The notes: generated by a model from the sequence alone, not told the origin. A DNA stretch of 64,000 nt from Sphingosinicella xenopeptidilytica (GCF_042676985.1 NZ_JBHTIK010000015.1:186001-250000), one strand, 5' to 3'. Positions 25,621-34,671 are shown, numbered from the stretch's first letter. Numbers and translations are program-made.

Positions 25621-26720
25621 AGCCCCGCTCGCGGCGCCGAGTTGCCGAGCAACACCGAGGCACCTCCAGCTGCCTTCAAGATCGTATAGCCATTTCCGCC
25701 GATCTCAATCACCAGCGGCCTTGGTTTCGTCTTGCTGGGATGTTCCATCGACACGATGAATTGGCCGTCGTTGTCCTTCACAGTGCGCTTGTAATAATTG
25801 GCCGCTTGACGATGGGGTGGCTGCACCGTGTCTTCAGAGGGGATGGGGTCGCTAGTCGAGACTGCGATCGCATTCGCGCAAGCTTGCTCCTCGTAGAGCC
25901 ATTTCAGGCGATCGCTCGGTTCAGTCTCATCGCTGCCCTTCTCCGCCGCTAGAGAGGTGTAGCTGCAATGATGCGGGATGTTGTTGATGTCCCATTCAAG
26001 CCGCACGTCATTCTTGTGAAAGCGGGTAACGCGAACGATGTCATCGATCGTCGCATGGTCGACGTCTGCTGAAAGGATGAGCTTCGTTTCCCGACCATTG
26101 ACGCTAAAAGTGGCTTGCATGAACAGTGCAGATTGATTGCGAACAATAAGCTTGCCGTCGCAATGCTCGGCGAACGGCGAATGCGCGAAGAACTCCACCC
26201 CGTCAGCAGCAATATTGAACTCGGGGCAGAGATTGCCGGCATCGGTGATTAGGTTGCGCCGCGTTGCAGGATCGATTCCTCGCTCAATCAGGAAGTCATC
26301 CAGCTGATCGGGGCGTGAGAATACACGGATGCCTTTGCCCTCAATGAAACGATGGCGCGCTTCGGCGCGCAACGTCCGCGCCTGTCCCTCGACGCCTACT
26401 TCAAGAATGGCGGCCGCGGGCACCCACATCGTCTTGATTTTGATGCGTTCGTCGTCCTGGTATTTCTCCGCGTGCTCGAGAAAGAAGACGTCTTTTGCGC
26501 GCTTGCAATGATCAGTGTCGAGATGGGTGAAAGCGACGACATCGATCTGCTTGTCAGTTCCCATCCGGTCGCGCAGTTCCTTTTCAAGGTCGCAACGCAG
26601 ATCGTACTGATTGTTGGGGTCCCGCATGTCCGCGAAATCAAATAGTGCCCGCCGGCCGTTCTCAAGCTCAATGAGGCAGCTGTCGGCATTGCCGATTGGA
26701 AAAAAGCGCACACTATGCAC
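25617..26720 (-). CDS. MBL-fold (ComEC-like) hydrolase, first gene of the E2-E1-JAB operon
   Basis: Predicted cytosolic metallo-beta-lactamase-fold protein of 367 residues. Landmarks are FFPIGNADSCLIELENG, LFDFADMRDP, the variant metal motif FTHLDTDHCKRAK (H-x-D-x-D-H), ILSADVDHATIDD and INNIPHHCSYTSL. The frame is open to 26771, but GTG 26720 follows TTAGGGGGATATCCA, the only good Shine-Dalgarno, so I place the start there. It differs clearly from the second MBL protein of the operon, so this is not a recent duplication. Stop and E2-E1-JAB start overlap. Function unknown. Confidence 0.8.
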   Translation of the reverse strand: MHSVRFFPIGNADSCLIELENGRRALFDFADMRDPNNQYDLRCDLEKELRDRMGTDKQIDVVAFTHLDTDHCKRAKDVFFLEHAEKYQDDERIKIKTMWVPAAAILEVGVEGQARTLRAEARHRFIEGKGIRVFSRPDQLDDFLIERGIDPATRRNLITDAGNLCPEFNIAADGVEFFAHSPFAEHCDGKLIVRNQSALFMQATFSVNGRETKLILSADVDHATIDDIVRVTRFHKNDVRLEWDINNIPHHCSYTSLAAEKGSDETEPSDRLKWLYEEQACANAIAVSTSDPIPSEDTVQPPHRQAANYYKRTVKDNDGQFIVSMEHPSKTKPRPLVIEIGGNGYTILKAAGGASVLLGNSAPRAGL

Positions 26721-26961
26721 TGGATATCCCCCTAATTCGCATTTTGCTTTCGGAGAACATGGGGGGAACACTGGAGCATTTCAACGCCGCTTGGCGGCTT
26801 GCGCAGACAATTGTGCACAAGGCTCTGGAATCACGAAAGATTATTGAACTCGATATGGACCGATATGGAGTCAGCAGGGTGCAGGTAAGCGCACCAAGAG
26901 CTTGTCATCGTCGCCCGATCATAAAAGGATAGAATCTAAAACGGTACGCTTCGCCCATCGC

Positions 26962-28413
26962 TCACTTGCTGTTCTCCACGAAAAAAAGTCCCCCCTTTTC
27001 GTGATCCGCTAGGCCATTAGGGCGGTAGAGGCCGCGACGATCGTATTGAGGTACCCTGGAGGCAGCAAGCCGCTCGAAGACGCTTTCGTGTAGAACTGCC
27101 TTCGGATGCACGGAGCGATGCATTCTCGCCCAGCCGAACTTCAGCCAACGAGGCCACCACCTAGGCCACAGTTCGAGGCTTGCCTTCACTTCGTCGTGCT
27201 GAAGCCCCAGTGGATCCGGAAAAGTTCGCACGAACCCTTCATTGATTTTCGGCGGATTGGGTATCGCCATCAGTTCGTTGACCATCCAACGTAGAGCGAT
27301 GTCAGATAGGCGGGACTCACTCTCAGGATAACTTCCGCCAATGTCCGAATGGTTGCCTGCGAACCATTCCTGCTTCAGCCACGCGAGATCGCCGCGGTTC
27401 TGTTCACCTGTGTCGTCGCTGTGCCCCCAGCCCACGCGCGGAAATCGTTTGCGGTTCTCATCGATCGAGAGAGCGTGCCGCGCATAGCCTACGCTGCTGT
27501 CAAGGAAGCGGTCGTAGTTCTTCAGGTTCCAGGCCGCAAAGTGCCAACTGAATCGGCCTCCCTGCGGCGGGTCGGTGATGCACTTGAACTGCTTCTTAAT
27601 CGCCCACAGGAAGCTGGCGCCGAGAAGTCCGGTCGGCACCCACGCAAGGAAAGACAAAGGCGCTTCCCAACCAGCCCAGATCGAAGCCACGCCAAGAATG
27701 AGGCTCATCAAGGCGAGAGCAGCGAGGATGCGTCGAACGATCACGGTACCGAGCGCAGCCACAGTGTCGAAGACGCCGATGAATGTCGGGGCTACGTTTC
27801 CCTGCGACTCTCCCCGCGCGCCCGTACCCTCACTGTCATGCTTGGCTCGGAACCGCTTTGCCTTTTCCTCGCGCTCGAGTTCGTATTCGGCGCGGTCATG
27901 GCCAGACCCATGTTCATAAACGCTGTAAACCGCTTCCTCGGCGATCTTGCGCAGTGCGACACCGCCTGCGGGGAGCGGACCGCCTCCGACGTTCTGACGC
28001 GGAATCCCGCAAAGGTTCATGACGTTGGCGACGCAGCGCGCGGTGTATGCCCCGCGACTGAAGCCGAAGATAAAGACGCGATCGCCATCCTCGTAATGCT
28101 GCAGGATGGCTTCGTAGCAGTCGACGATATTTTGGCTGATGCCGGTTCCGAACGCGGCGGCGAGGATGTTGCGGATCCGTCCGCCTAGTTCTCCCGATCC
28201 TAAGCCAGGGTCGTAGTAGGCGATCTGCTCCGCGGGGTTGATGCCGGTCTGGGTGCCCGGTCGCATAGCCCGATACATCTTGTAGATATTGGATAGCCGC
28301 TGGTCTGGCATGATGCCACCGTATTGGCCGGTCCCGTCCGAGAATATGATGATATTCTTGCCTAGCGGGCGAGCATAATCATCTACGAACTTGTTATCGT
28401 CTTCACGCTGCAC
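26962..28413 (-). CDS. DUF2235 alpha/beta-hydrolase (Tle1-like lipase family)
   Basis: Predicted phospholipase or hydrolase of about 483 residues. It has FSDGTGQYGG near the N-terminus, the nucleophile motif IFGFSRGAYTARCVAN, VGGGPLPAGG and a later HSDIGGSYPESESRLSD region carrying Asp and His typical of DUF2235. A hydrophobic stretch (LAALALMSLILGVASIWAGW) around residues 235-255 suggests membrane contact. GTG 28413 follows GAGGTGGGGGG; GTG 28425 is possible. Some relatives are type VI secretion effectors, but no secretion genes are here. A 241-bp gap separates it from the MBL operon on the same strand, so co-regulation is possible but not shown. Confidence 0.82.
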   Translation of the reverse strand: MQREDDNKFVDDYARPLGKNIIIFSDGTGQYGGIMPDQRLSNIYKMYRAMRPGTQTGINPAEQIAYYDPGLGSGELGGRIRNILAAAFGTGISQNIVDCYEAILQHYEDGDRVFIFGFSRGAYTARCVANVMNLCGIPRQNVGGGPLPAGGVALRKIAEEAVYSVYEHGSGHDRAEYELEREEKAKRFRAKHDSEGTGARGESQGNVAPTFIGVFDTVAALGTVIVRRILAALALMSLILGVASIWAGWEAPLSFLAWVPTGLLGASFLWAIKKQFKCITDPPQGGRFSWHFAAWNLKNYDRFLDSSVGYARHALSIDENRKRFPRVGWGHSDDTGEQNRGDLAWLKQEWFAGNHSDIGGSYPESESRLSDIALRWMVNELMAIPNPPKINEGFVRTFPDPLGLQHDEVKASLELWPRWWPRWLKFGWARMHRSVHPKAVLHESVFERLAASRVPQYDRRGLYRPNGLADHEKGGLFFVENSK

Positions 28414-28786
28414 GCATCCCCCCACCTCGTTTGACCGACACAGAACGGAAACAACGGTTCTGCACGAAGAAGCACGCTACCGCCAAAACGGCGATCTGCC
28501 TTGAATGAACATAGCAAGAACGAACGGCCATTCAAGCTTGCGAGAGCGATTCCGACAGTTTTGTAGCCACGGTGAAGAGACAGGGCCGCGAATTGTGACC
28601 GCGTCTAAGCAGCGACCAACACCAGGCTTTCTGAATACGGCCCCATATCGACCTTGGCCGGGCATGAATGAAGGGAAGCTTCCGGTGGCCTGATCTGATC
28701 ATGTGGATGGCAGCTATGTTGGCGACACTGGCGGCAGATGGGACGTTGCTGCCGGTCGCCGCCAGCACTGGGAGCGTCTGGTTAGG
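28414..28786. other. Intergenic region, no gene recognised
   Basis: Spacer between the DUF2235 gene and the nuclease gene, both on the minus strand. I see only short frames without ribosome-binding sites or recognisable motifs. It should contain the DUF2235 promoter (near 28430-28500) and the 3' end of the two-gene module upstream. Confidence 0.5.
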
Positions 28787-29944
28787 CTATCCTTCGCCGA
28801 ACAAGTTGGCTTGCGGCGGCGCGTCCTTTTCAACCTCTTCCGTCATTGCATGGGCTGAGGAGGTGGTCGCACCGGGGTCTGCCTTCCAAGCATTCGCGAA
28901 GCGCTCGCGATCAACATTTGCATAGTCGAGCAGCGCACCGAGCATTGACTTGGTGTGGACGCTGAGGTCGTCGAACGTCGGCAGTGCGACGTGATAGCTT
29001 GCCATCTCTAGCTCCCGCCCGGTCATAAAAAGCTGATCCGACTTCAGAAGCCGGACGGCTTGATCCGCGACAATCTCAGCCGGGATTTGGTCCAAGTCAT
29101 GCTTCAGCCCTGCCTCAACTGCGGTCGCAGTGCCGCGACCGCCGGGTGCGTATTTCTCGACTAGCGCCATCGCCAAGCGAAGCGTTTGCTGACCATCATC
29201 GTCGCCTAATGCTCCGAGCCGCACGGCCCGGAGGATCAGGTCGCGCCTCTCGTCAATTGTTCGGAACGCCGCACCTACGCTGACATAATCGAGGCTCTGG
29301 CAGGCAATAGCCCCGGCGAGATATGCCAAGCGGCCAGCCGAACGAGCGGCTTGTGAATCTGGATGGTATGCAACGGCGGCTGTCGCCAACCGTGAGAAAC
29401 CTTCCAGAGCTCTGACAGCCGATGGAGCGCCAAATCCCTCGGAGAGCGCCGACAGGATGTCAAAGCGCGCATCCTGTAGGTTCTTGTTTCGGAAGCTCTT
29501 ATCGACCGCCTGCAATTCGGCGATCAGTTGCTCATCGCCCATTCGGTCCGGGTAGAGAACGGACTGACTATTCTGAATGCGCTGAATGTCGGTGCCGTCG
29601 ATCAGCTGCAGATCGAGCTTTTCCGCCACAGACCGCAGGCTCTTCCGCTTGTCGGTCGTTGCAACATAGGCTCCGTCAACATCGAGCGCATCGGCTAGTC
29701 CGCTCGTCCAAAAGATGCGCTCAACAGCCTTGGGGCGTTGCTTATACTTGATGTCGCAAATCTGCACCCGACGAGACGTGCCCGTCGGACGTTCATACAA
29801 CCAAAGGTCGACGTCGGTGAGGTCTTCGTCCGCAAATCGAAATGGAACCCCGCGAATGACGAAGAAACCGGCACGCAGGAAGTAGGCGCGCAGCACCTCT
29901 TCCAACACGGCCCCCTTGGGCGTTTGTACCTTGTCGCTCATCAC
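28787..29944 (-). CDS. PD-(D/E)XK-like nuclease domain protein
   Basis: 385-residue protein. The N-terminal 120 residues look like a Mrr-type restriction nuclease fold: VLEEVLRAYFLRAGFFVIRG with a leading Glu, DLTDVDLWLYERP, VQICDIKYKQRPKAVE with a D-x-K catalytic pair, and VDGAYVATTDKRK. The remainder is helical and could be a sensor or oligomerisation region. It is coupled by ATGA overlap to the gene upstream, so the two form a unit. The nuclease call is motif-based inference; I do not recognise the family. Confidence 0.65.
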   Translation of the reverse strand: MMSDKVQTPKGAVLEEVLRAYFLRAGFFVIRGVPFRFADEDLTDVDLWLYERPTGTSRRVQICDIKYKQRPKAVERIFWTSGLADALDVDGAYVATTDKRKSLRSVAEKLDLQLIDGTDIQRIQNSQSVLYPDRMGDEQLIAELQAVDKSFRNKNLQDARFDILSALSEGFGAPSAVRALEGFSRLATAAVAYHPDSQAARSAGRLAYLAGAIACQSLDYVSVGAAFRTIDERRDLILRAVRLGALGDDDGQQTLRLAMALVEKYAPGGRGTATAVEAGLKHDLDQIPAEIVADQAVRLLKSDQLFMTGRELEMASYHVALPTFDDLSVHTKSMLGALLDYANVDRERFANAWKADPGATTSSAHAMTEEVEKDAPPQANLFGEG

Positions 29945-31212
29945 AGCACCCGCCCGCCGCGAACGGCCTCTAGCACATCCCGTGTCGCCCGCTTGCTCAA
30001 CGGGGATTGGCTCTTGCGAACCGAGGTGCGGCTTTCTTCGGGCCCAATGTATCGCGCCATCGGCGCGCTGGGCAGATCCGCGAGAGATTGGGCATAGGCG
30101 TTACCCTGGGTAAGCACCTGCAACGCGAGTTCACCTACCTCCCTCTTGAGCAACCGCAGATAGTACCGATTGGCGTAGTTCGCGTCCCGCCTGAGCTTGA
30201 CGACGCCGTTGACTTCAAGAACCCGATAGTCTTGTCCGATGGAAGTCGTTGGGCCGACCTCGCGGCCGGAAATCAGCTTGTTCACGAGAGAAGGCAGTTG
30301 GGTGATCCGGCCTTGGGAGGATGAGCGAGAAACCATGCCGTAGGTAAGCGCCGCCACCAGCGATTTCGCCATGTCGAAGCAATCATCCACCATGGGGTCG
30401 ACAAATTTGTGAAAGGCGGCCGGTGCAGTGACGTAGACGTGGCTGCCCTGTTCGTTCGTGACTTCGTTGAGGTCATAGACGGCTGCCGCAACCAGCTTTT
30501 CAAAGAGTGGCTTCGACAAAACGTGCTCAACGTGCTGGACACTCAGGCATCCGCTCTTGGATAGCTGCTCGGCGATCTCGCGGACCAAGCGCTGTTCAGC
30601 ATCGTTCAGCGAGGTCAGCACCTTCTGGGTTTTAACGACGGACGAGCGGCGGAACAGGTTGCCGTTGAACAACAGCCGGTCGTTGCCATCACCTTCCTTA
30701 TCGACAAACCCAATACCCTCGGCGCGGTCGAGGAAGTCGCCGACCTGGGCATCGGTAAGCTTGTGGGTGTCGCCAATCCGTTGGGAGACATCGGCGCGCC
30801 GGATGGGCGCATCCGAGGCGATTTCCGCCAAGGTGATCGACGCTTCTTCGTAGGTGCTTGGCTCGGCCTCGTTGTAGATATCGGTAGCATGACCGAGCGA
30901 GCCGCGCGTGGTGACGCCCAAAATGGAGATGTTGTTGGTGGACTGGTCAATCAGGCGCTTGCGTTCCAGCACTTGGAGGAGCCCGTTCAGCTCTAAACGG
31001 GGGTCGAGCCCGGATGCGACGGCGATAGCGCGCGCCTCGACCTTGGTGACGGTAGCCTGGTTTGTTTGGCCGAGCTTCGTTAGGAGCGTCGCGGCTTTCG
31101 CCGCTTCGTTGATAGCAGGAAACTCCGCTGGCCCGTTCACGTCCAGAACGAGCTTGCGGCCATGGTGGATCACCCACGCGCCCTTGAGTTCCTTTTCGCT
31201 CGCCGTAGTCAT
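29941..31212 (-). CDS. Unknown protein, probable tandem winged-helix
   Basis: 423-residue cytosolic protein of unknown family. It starts MTTASEKELKGAWVIHHGRK with a GGGGGA Shine-Dalgarno before ATG 31212. Segments such as NGLLQVLERKRLIDQST, EIASDAPIRRADVSQRIGD and ADVSQRIGDTHKLTDAQVGD (overlapping) read like winged-helix repeats, suggesting DNA binding or protein scaffolding. It overlaps the PD-(D/E)XK-like gene downstream. Position between an E1/JAB operon and a restriction system suggests a defence function, but this is context only. Confidence 0.6.
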   Translation of the reverse strand: MTTASEKELKGAWVIHHGRKLVLDVNGPAEFPAINEAAKAATLLTKLGQTNQATVTKVEARAIAVASGLDPRLELNGLLQVLERKRLIDQSTNNISILGVTTRGSLGHATDIYNEAEPSTYEEASITLAEIASDAPIRRADVSQRIGDTHKLTDAQVGDFLDRAEGIGFVDKEGDGNDRLLFNGNLFRRSSVVKTQKVLTSLNDAEQRLVREIAEQLSKSGCLSVQHVEHVLSKPLFEKLVAAAVYDLNEVTNEQGSHVYVTAPAAFHKFVDPMVDDCFDMAKSLVAALTYGMVSRSSSQGRITQLPSLVNKLISGREVGPTTSIGQDYRVLEVNGVVKLRRDANYANRYYLRLLKREVGELALQVLTQGNAYAQSLADLPSAPMARYIGPEESRTSVRKSQSPLSKRATRDVLEAVRGGRVL

Positions 31213-31474
31213 AGGTCCCCCAGGCGGCTGGCTGGTAAGCAGCCATGGCGGAGGGCTGACCAACGTGTTCGCCTTAAAAGTAGCGCATAGCGCCAACGCG
31301 ATCCAGCGTGTCCGTCCTTATCTGATCGCCTCGCCTCTAGTCATTTGTTCGATGAATGAAAGGCAGGTCTGAACGACTAGCTTCGGACCGCTGACAGTCG
31401 GCAATGTTGACGCTTCCCGACACGACGCCCAGCATACGAATAGCGCATTTCTCATATTAATCTAAAACTATGGC

Positions 31475-31897
31475 ATGATTGATACGCTGACGCCTTCCGC
31501 CCGAAGCGAACGCATGGGTCGCGTGCGGGGCCGCGACACCAAGCCAGAGATGGTCGTTCGTCGCCTGATCCACGGCATGGGCTATCGTTACCGCTTGCAG
31601 GCAAGAGACCTGCCCGGTCGCCCCGACATCGTGTTCCGCAAGCGCAAGAAGGCGATCTTCGTTCACGGCTGCTTCTGGCATCGCCATCCCGATCCGGCGT
31701 GCAAACTCGCGCGGCTGCCAAAAACTCGTCTCGACTTCTGGCTTCCCAAGCTCGAGGGTAATAGAAGGCGGGACATCGCCAATGTGGAGCGGCTCGAGGC
31801 ATTGGGTTGGCAAGTCCTTCTTGTCTGGGAATGTGAGTTGCGCGATAGGGAACAATTAAAGAACGTGCTGCGGCGATTCATCGAGGGGGACACATGA
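31475..31897 (+). CDS. vsr: Very short patch repair endonuclease Vsr
   Basis: T:G mismatch-nicking endonuclease that repairs deamination at 5-methylcytosine. 140 residues with SERMGRVRGRDTKPEMVVRR, GYRYRLQARDLPGRPDIVF and KAIFVHGCFWHRHPDPAC, including catalytic Asp in RPDIVF and the zinc-binding His/Cys set. The stop overlaps the methylase start (ATGA). Presence beside a C5-methylase fits its role of limiting C-to-T mutation at the methylated site. Confidence 0.95.
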   Translation: MIDTLTPSARSERMGRVRGRDTKPEMVVRRLIHGMGYRYRLQARDLPGRPDIVFRKRKKAIFVHGCFWHRHPDPACKLARLPKTRLDFWLPKLEGNRRRDIANVERLEALGWQVLLVWECELRDREQLKNVLRRFIEGDT

Positions 31898-33081
31898 AGG
31901 CGATCGAACTGTTCGCTGGCGCCGGAGGGCTGGGCTTGGGCGTGGGACGCGCCGGGTTCAAGGCCATCGACGTGGTCGAATGGGACCGTTGGTGCTGCGA
32001 CACGCTGCGCGAGAACCGGGCGCGAGGTTCGAGCATTATCCGTCATTGGCCCGAACCGCGCGAGGGGGACGTACGCGGCTTCTCGTTCTCGGCGTTCGAG
32101 GACCAGGTCGACCTTGTGACGGGCGGGCCGCCCTGCCAGCCTTTCTCCCTGGGCGGGCGACATAGGGCGCACCAGGATCATCGTGACATGTGGTCGGAGG
32201 CGGTTCGCGCGGTGCGCGAGACGCGTCCAAGCGCCTTTATCTTCGAGAACGTCAAGGGCCTGACGCGCGCGACATTCCAGACCTATTTCTCCTATATCTA
32301 TCTGCAACTTTCCTATCCCGAGATCACGCTTCGCGATGGAGAGAACTGGATCGACCATCGCGCGCGGCTGGAGCAGCATCACACCTCCGGCGGTCGTTCT
32401 GGGTTGTCTTACAGGGTTCTGCCACCAAAGGTCTTGAACGCCGCCGACTATGGCGTTCCCCAGAAGCGCGAGCGCGTGTTCTTCGTGGGCTTCCGAAGCG
32501 ATCTCGGCATCGAATGGTCGTTCCCGTTCGAGACGCACTCCCGCGATGCCTTATTGTGGGATCAGTATCGCGCTGGCGACTATTGGGATCGCCACGCCGT
32601 TTCCAAGAAAGCGAAACCCGTCGACCTCAGGGGAAGCCAGGCGGCTAGCCGCATCCGCGAGCGGCCCGAGGAACTGCCGTGGCGCACCACCCGCGACGCG
32701 CTCCTGGGCTTGCCGGATCCCGAGCTCAATCCGCGTGGCTGCGCGAAATTCCCCGACCACCGGTTCCAGCCGGGCGCGCGCTCCTATCCAGGGCATACGG
32801 GCAGCCCCCTTGACGAACCGGCCAAGACGCTGAAGGCGGGCGTCCATGGCGTTCCCGGCGGCGAGAACATGCTGCGGCGCCCGGATGGGTCGGTGCGCTA
32901 TTTCACCATCCGCGAAAGCGCGCGGTTGCAAACCTTCCCGGACGATTTCGTGTTTCATGGCTCGTGGACCGAGACCATGCGGCAGCTCGGCAACGCCGTG
33001 CCGGTCGATCTCGCCGAGGTGGTCGCCCGTTCGGTGCGGGAACATCTGGATCATGCCCAGGCGCGTGTCGGTCGCGCCTAA
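31894..33081 (+). CDS. DNA (cytosine-5) methyltransferase
   Basis: Type II modification methylase of 395 residues. Conserved motifs appear in order: I IELFAGAGGLGLGVG, IV GGPPCQPFSLGGR with catalytic Cys, VI FIFENVKGL, VIII VPQKRERVFFVGFR and X LGNAVPVDLAEVVA. The segment between VIII and X is the target-recognition region. Stop TAA overlaps the start of the restriction gene by one base (TAATG). If the partner nuclease is truly Eco29kI-like, the target would be CCGCGG, but this cannot be read from the sequence alone. Confidence 0.95.
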   Translation: MKAIELFAGAGGLGLGVGRAGFKAIDVVEWDRWCCDTLRENRARGSSIIRHWPEPREGDVRGFSFSAFEDQVDLVTGGPPCQPFSLGGRHRAHQDHRDMWSEAVRAVRETRPSAFIFENVKGLTRATFQTYFSYIYLQLSYPEITLRDGENWIDHRARLEQHHTSGGRSGLSYRVLPPKVLNAADYGVPQKRERVFFVGFRSDLGIEWSFPFETHSRDALLWDQYRAGDYWDRHAVSKKAKPVDLRGSQAASRIRERPEELPWRTTRDALLGLPDPELNPRGCAKFPDHRFQPGARSYPGHTGSPLDEPAKTLKAGVHGVPGGENMLRRPDGSVRYFTIRESARLQTFPDDFVFHGSWTETMRQLGNAVPVDLAEVVARSVREHLDHAQARVGRA

Positions 33082-33707
33082 TGACCGACGTCTACAATCC
33101 ACTCGACAAGATAAATCTCGGCAAATCCGTGGCCGACGCACTGCTTGAGCAACCCGTTCATCCGCTCGACGCCATTCCGCCCTTCGAGGGCGCGGGCATC
33201 TATGTGCTCTATTACCGAGGCCCGTTCCCCGCCTACGCGCCGATCGCGGCGGCGAACGCCGAGGAAGCGCGCTGGCCGATCTATATTGGCAAGGCCATTC
33301 CCTCGGGCGGTCGCAAGGGCGCGAGCCTGACCGCCAGCGCGCGGGGCACGCCGCTCTACAAGCGGTTGGCGGAGCATCGCGATACCATCAGGGAGGTGGA
33401 ACGCGGATCGGGCACGCTTGCCGTGGCGGATTTTCAGACGCGCTATCTGACCGTCGACGACATCTGGATCCCGCTGGGCGAGAGTCTGTTGATCGCGCGT
33501 TTTCGGCCGATCTGGAATCGCGCGCTCGACGGGTTCGGCAATCATGATCCGGGCAAGGGCCGCTATAATGGCCTGCGCCCATTGTGGGATCATCTTCATC
33601 CCGGGCGCGGCTGGGCCACGCGCTGCGCGGCGCGGACCGAAACCATCTCCGAGATCGAACAGCGTCTCGCCGATTATCTGACCGCGCATCCGCTCGCGGA
33701 CGAGTAA
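33081..33707 (+). CDS. Eco29kI-type GIY-YIG restriction endonuclease
   Basis: 208-residue nuclease. NPLDKINLGKSVADALLEQP is followed by the GIY-YIG core: GAGIYVLYYRG, WPIYIGKAIPSGGRKG, LYKRLAEHRDTI with a His/Arg pair and DIWIPLGESLLIARFRPIWN containing the metal-binding Glu. A loop RGWATRCAARTETI follows. The architecture matches Eco29kI-family restriction enzymes, known partners of C5-methylases. Start ATG 33081 overlaps the methylase stop. Confidence 0.9.
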   Translation: MTDVYNPLDKINLGKSVADALLEQPVHPLDAIPPFEGAGIYVLYYRGPFPAYAPIAAANAEEARWPIYIGKAIPSGGRKGASLTASARGTPLYKRLAEHRDTIREVERGSGTLAVADFQTRYLTVDDIWIPLGESLLIARFRPIWNRALDGFGNHDPGKGRYNGLRPLWDHLHPGRGWATRCAARTETISEIEQRLADYLTAHPLADE

Positions 33708-33720
33708 GGCCGAGCATCCG

Positions 33721-34671
33721 ATGGCGAAGGCGGTGTTCACGACGAAGGTTTCGCCGGTCTACGACGACCTCCCCGAACACCGCTATCATTTCCCCAAGGC
33801 CTATCTGAACCAGGTCGAAAAGGCGGTCGGCGATTGGATCGTCTATTACGAGCCGAGGCGTTCGACGGGCGACCTTTCCAGCAGTGGTGGCCGACAGGCC
33901 TACTTCGCCACCGCGCGGGTGGACCGAATCATTCCCGATCCGGTGCGTTCGGACCACTATTACGCCGAGGTTTCCAATTTCCTGCCGTTCACTCGGCCTG
34001 TGCCGTTCCGGGAAGGCGGCCACACCTACGAGACTATGCTGGCAAAACCGGATGGCTCGACCAACAAGGGCGCTTTCGGCCGGGCGGTTCGGAACATCTC
34101 GGACCGGGAATATGATCTTATATGGCGCTCGGGGTTCGGCCATGTGATCGGCCTCGACGAACGGCCGCGTCCCGCTCCCGACGCTCCAGAAGAGCCGTGG
34201 AAGCCGACCTCGCTGGTGGCGGAAGAACGGGCGCCATTCCAGTTCGACATTCCGGAGGAGCAAGACCGTCGCATCGTCGAGCAATTGGTCTCGCGCACTT
34301 TTCGCGACCGGGCCTTCGCGGCGGCGGTAAAGGATGCGTATCATGACACCTGTGCCATGACAGGGCTCAAGATCATCAACGGTGGAGGACGGTCCGAGGT
34401 TCAGGCGGCCCATATCCGGCCCGTCGAACATCGAGGTCCCGACAGCGTTCGAAACGGTATCGCCCTGTCTGGCACGGTGCACTGGATGTTCGATCGTGGT
34501 CTGCTCTCGATCGATGATGATTATGCCATGTTGGTCGCCCGGGATCGCCTACCGGATACGGCAACGCGGTTGCTCAATCCGGACGCCAAGCTCCGGTTAC
34601 CCGGCCGAGCCGATTTGCTCCCACATCCCAAATTTCTCGAATATCATCGTCGAGAGATCTTCAAGGGCTGA
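33721..34671 (+). CDS. HNH endonuclease, possible second nuclease of the RM set
   Basis: 316-residue protein 13 bp after the GIY-YIG gene. The N-terminal half has AEVSNFLPFTRPVPFREGG. The C-terminal half is an HNH nuclease: YHDTCAMTGLKI with a Cys, VQAAHIRPVEHRGPD with the catalytic His and the HWMFDRGLLSID segment giving Asn/His-type ligands. A Type II set rarely needs two nucleases, so it may be an independent nuclease or a modification-dependent one. Role inferred from order only. Confidence 0.8.
   Translation: MAKAVFTTKVSPVYDDLPEHRYHFPKAYLNQVEKAVGDWIVYYEPRRSTGDLSSSGGRQAYFATARVDRIIPDPVRSDHYYAEVSNFLPFTRPVPFREGGHTYETMLAKPDGSTNKGAFGRAVRNISDREYDLIWRSGFGHVIGLDERPRPAPDAPEEPWKPTSLVAEERAPFQFDIPEEQDRRIVEQLVSRTFRDRAFAAAVKDAYHDTCAMTGLKIINGGGRSEVQAAHIRPVEHRGPDSVRNGIALSGTVHWMFDRGLLSIDDDYAMLVARDRLPDTATRLLNPDAKLRLPGRADLLPHPKFLEYHRREIFKG

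Noticed and set aside
26759..26932. Short plus-strand frame between the MBL and DUF2235 genes
   Set aside because: No ribosome-binding site or family. It overlaps the promoter and Shine-Dalgarno region of the MBL gene, so I regard it as noncoding.
21361..28413. Complete CBASS system
   Set aside because: No CD-NTase-like protein is seen in any frame, so only ancillary and effector-like parts are claimed.
26962..28413. Type VI secretion effector
   Set aside because: DUF2235 alone does not prove secretion, and no T6SS, VgrG or PAAR gene is in the window.
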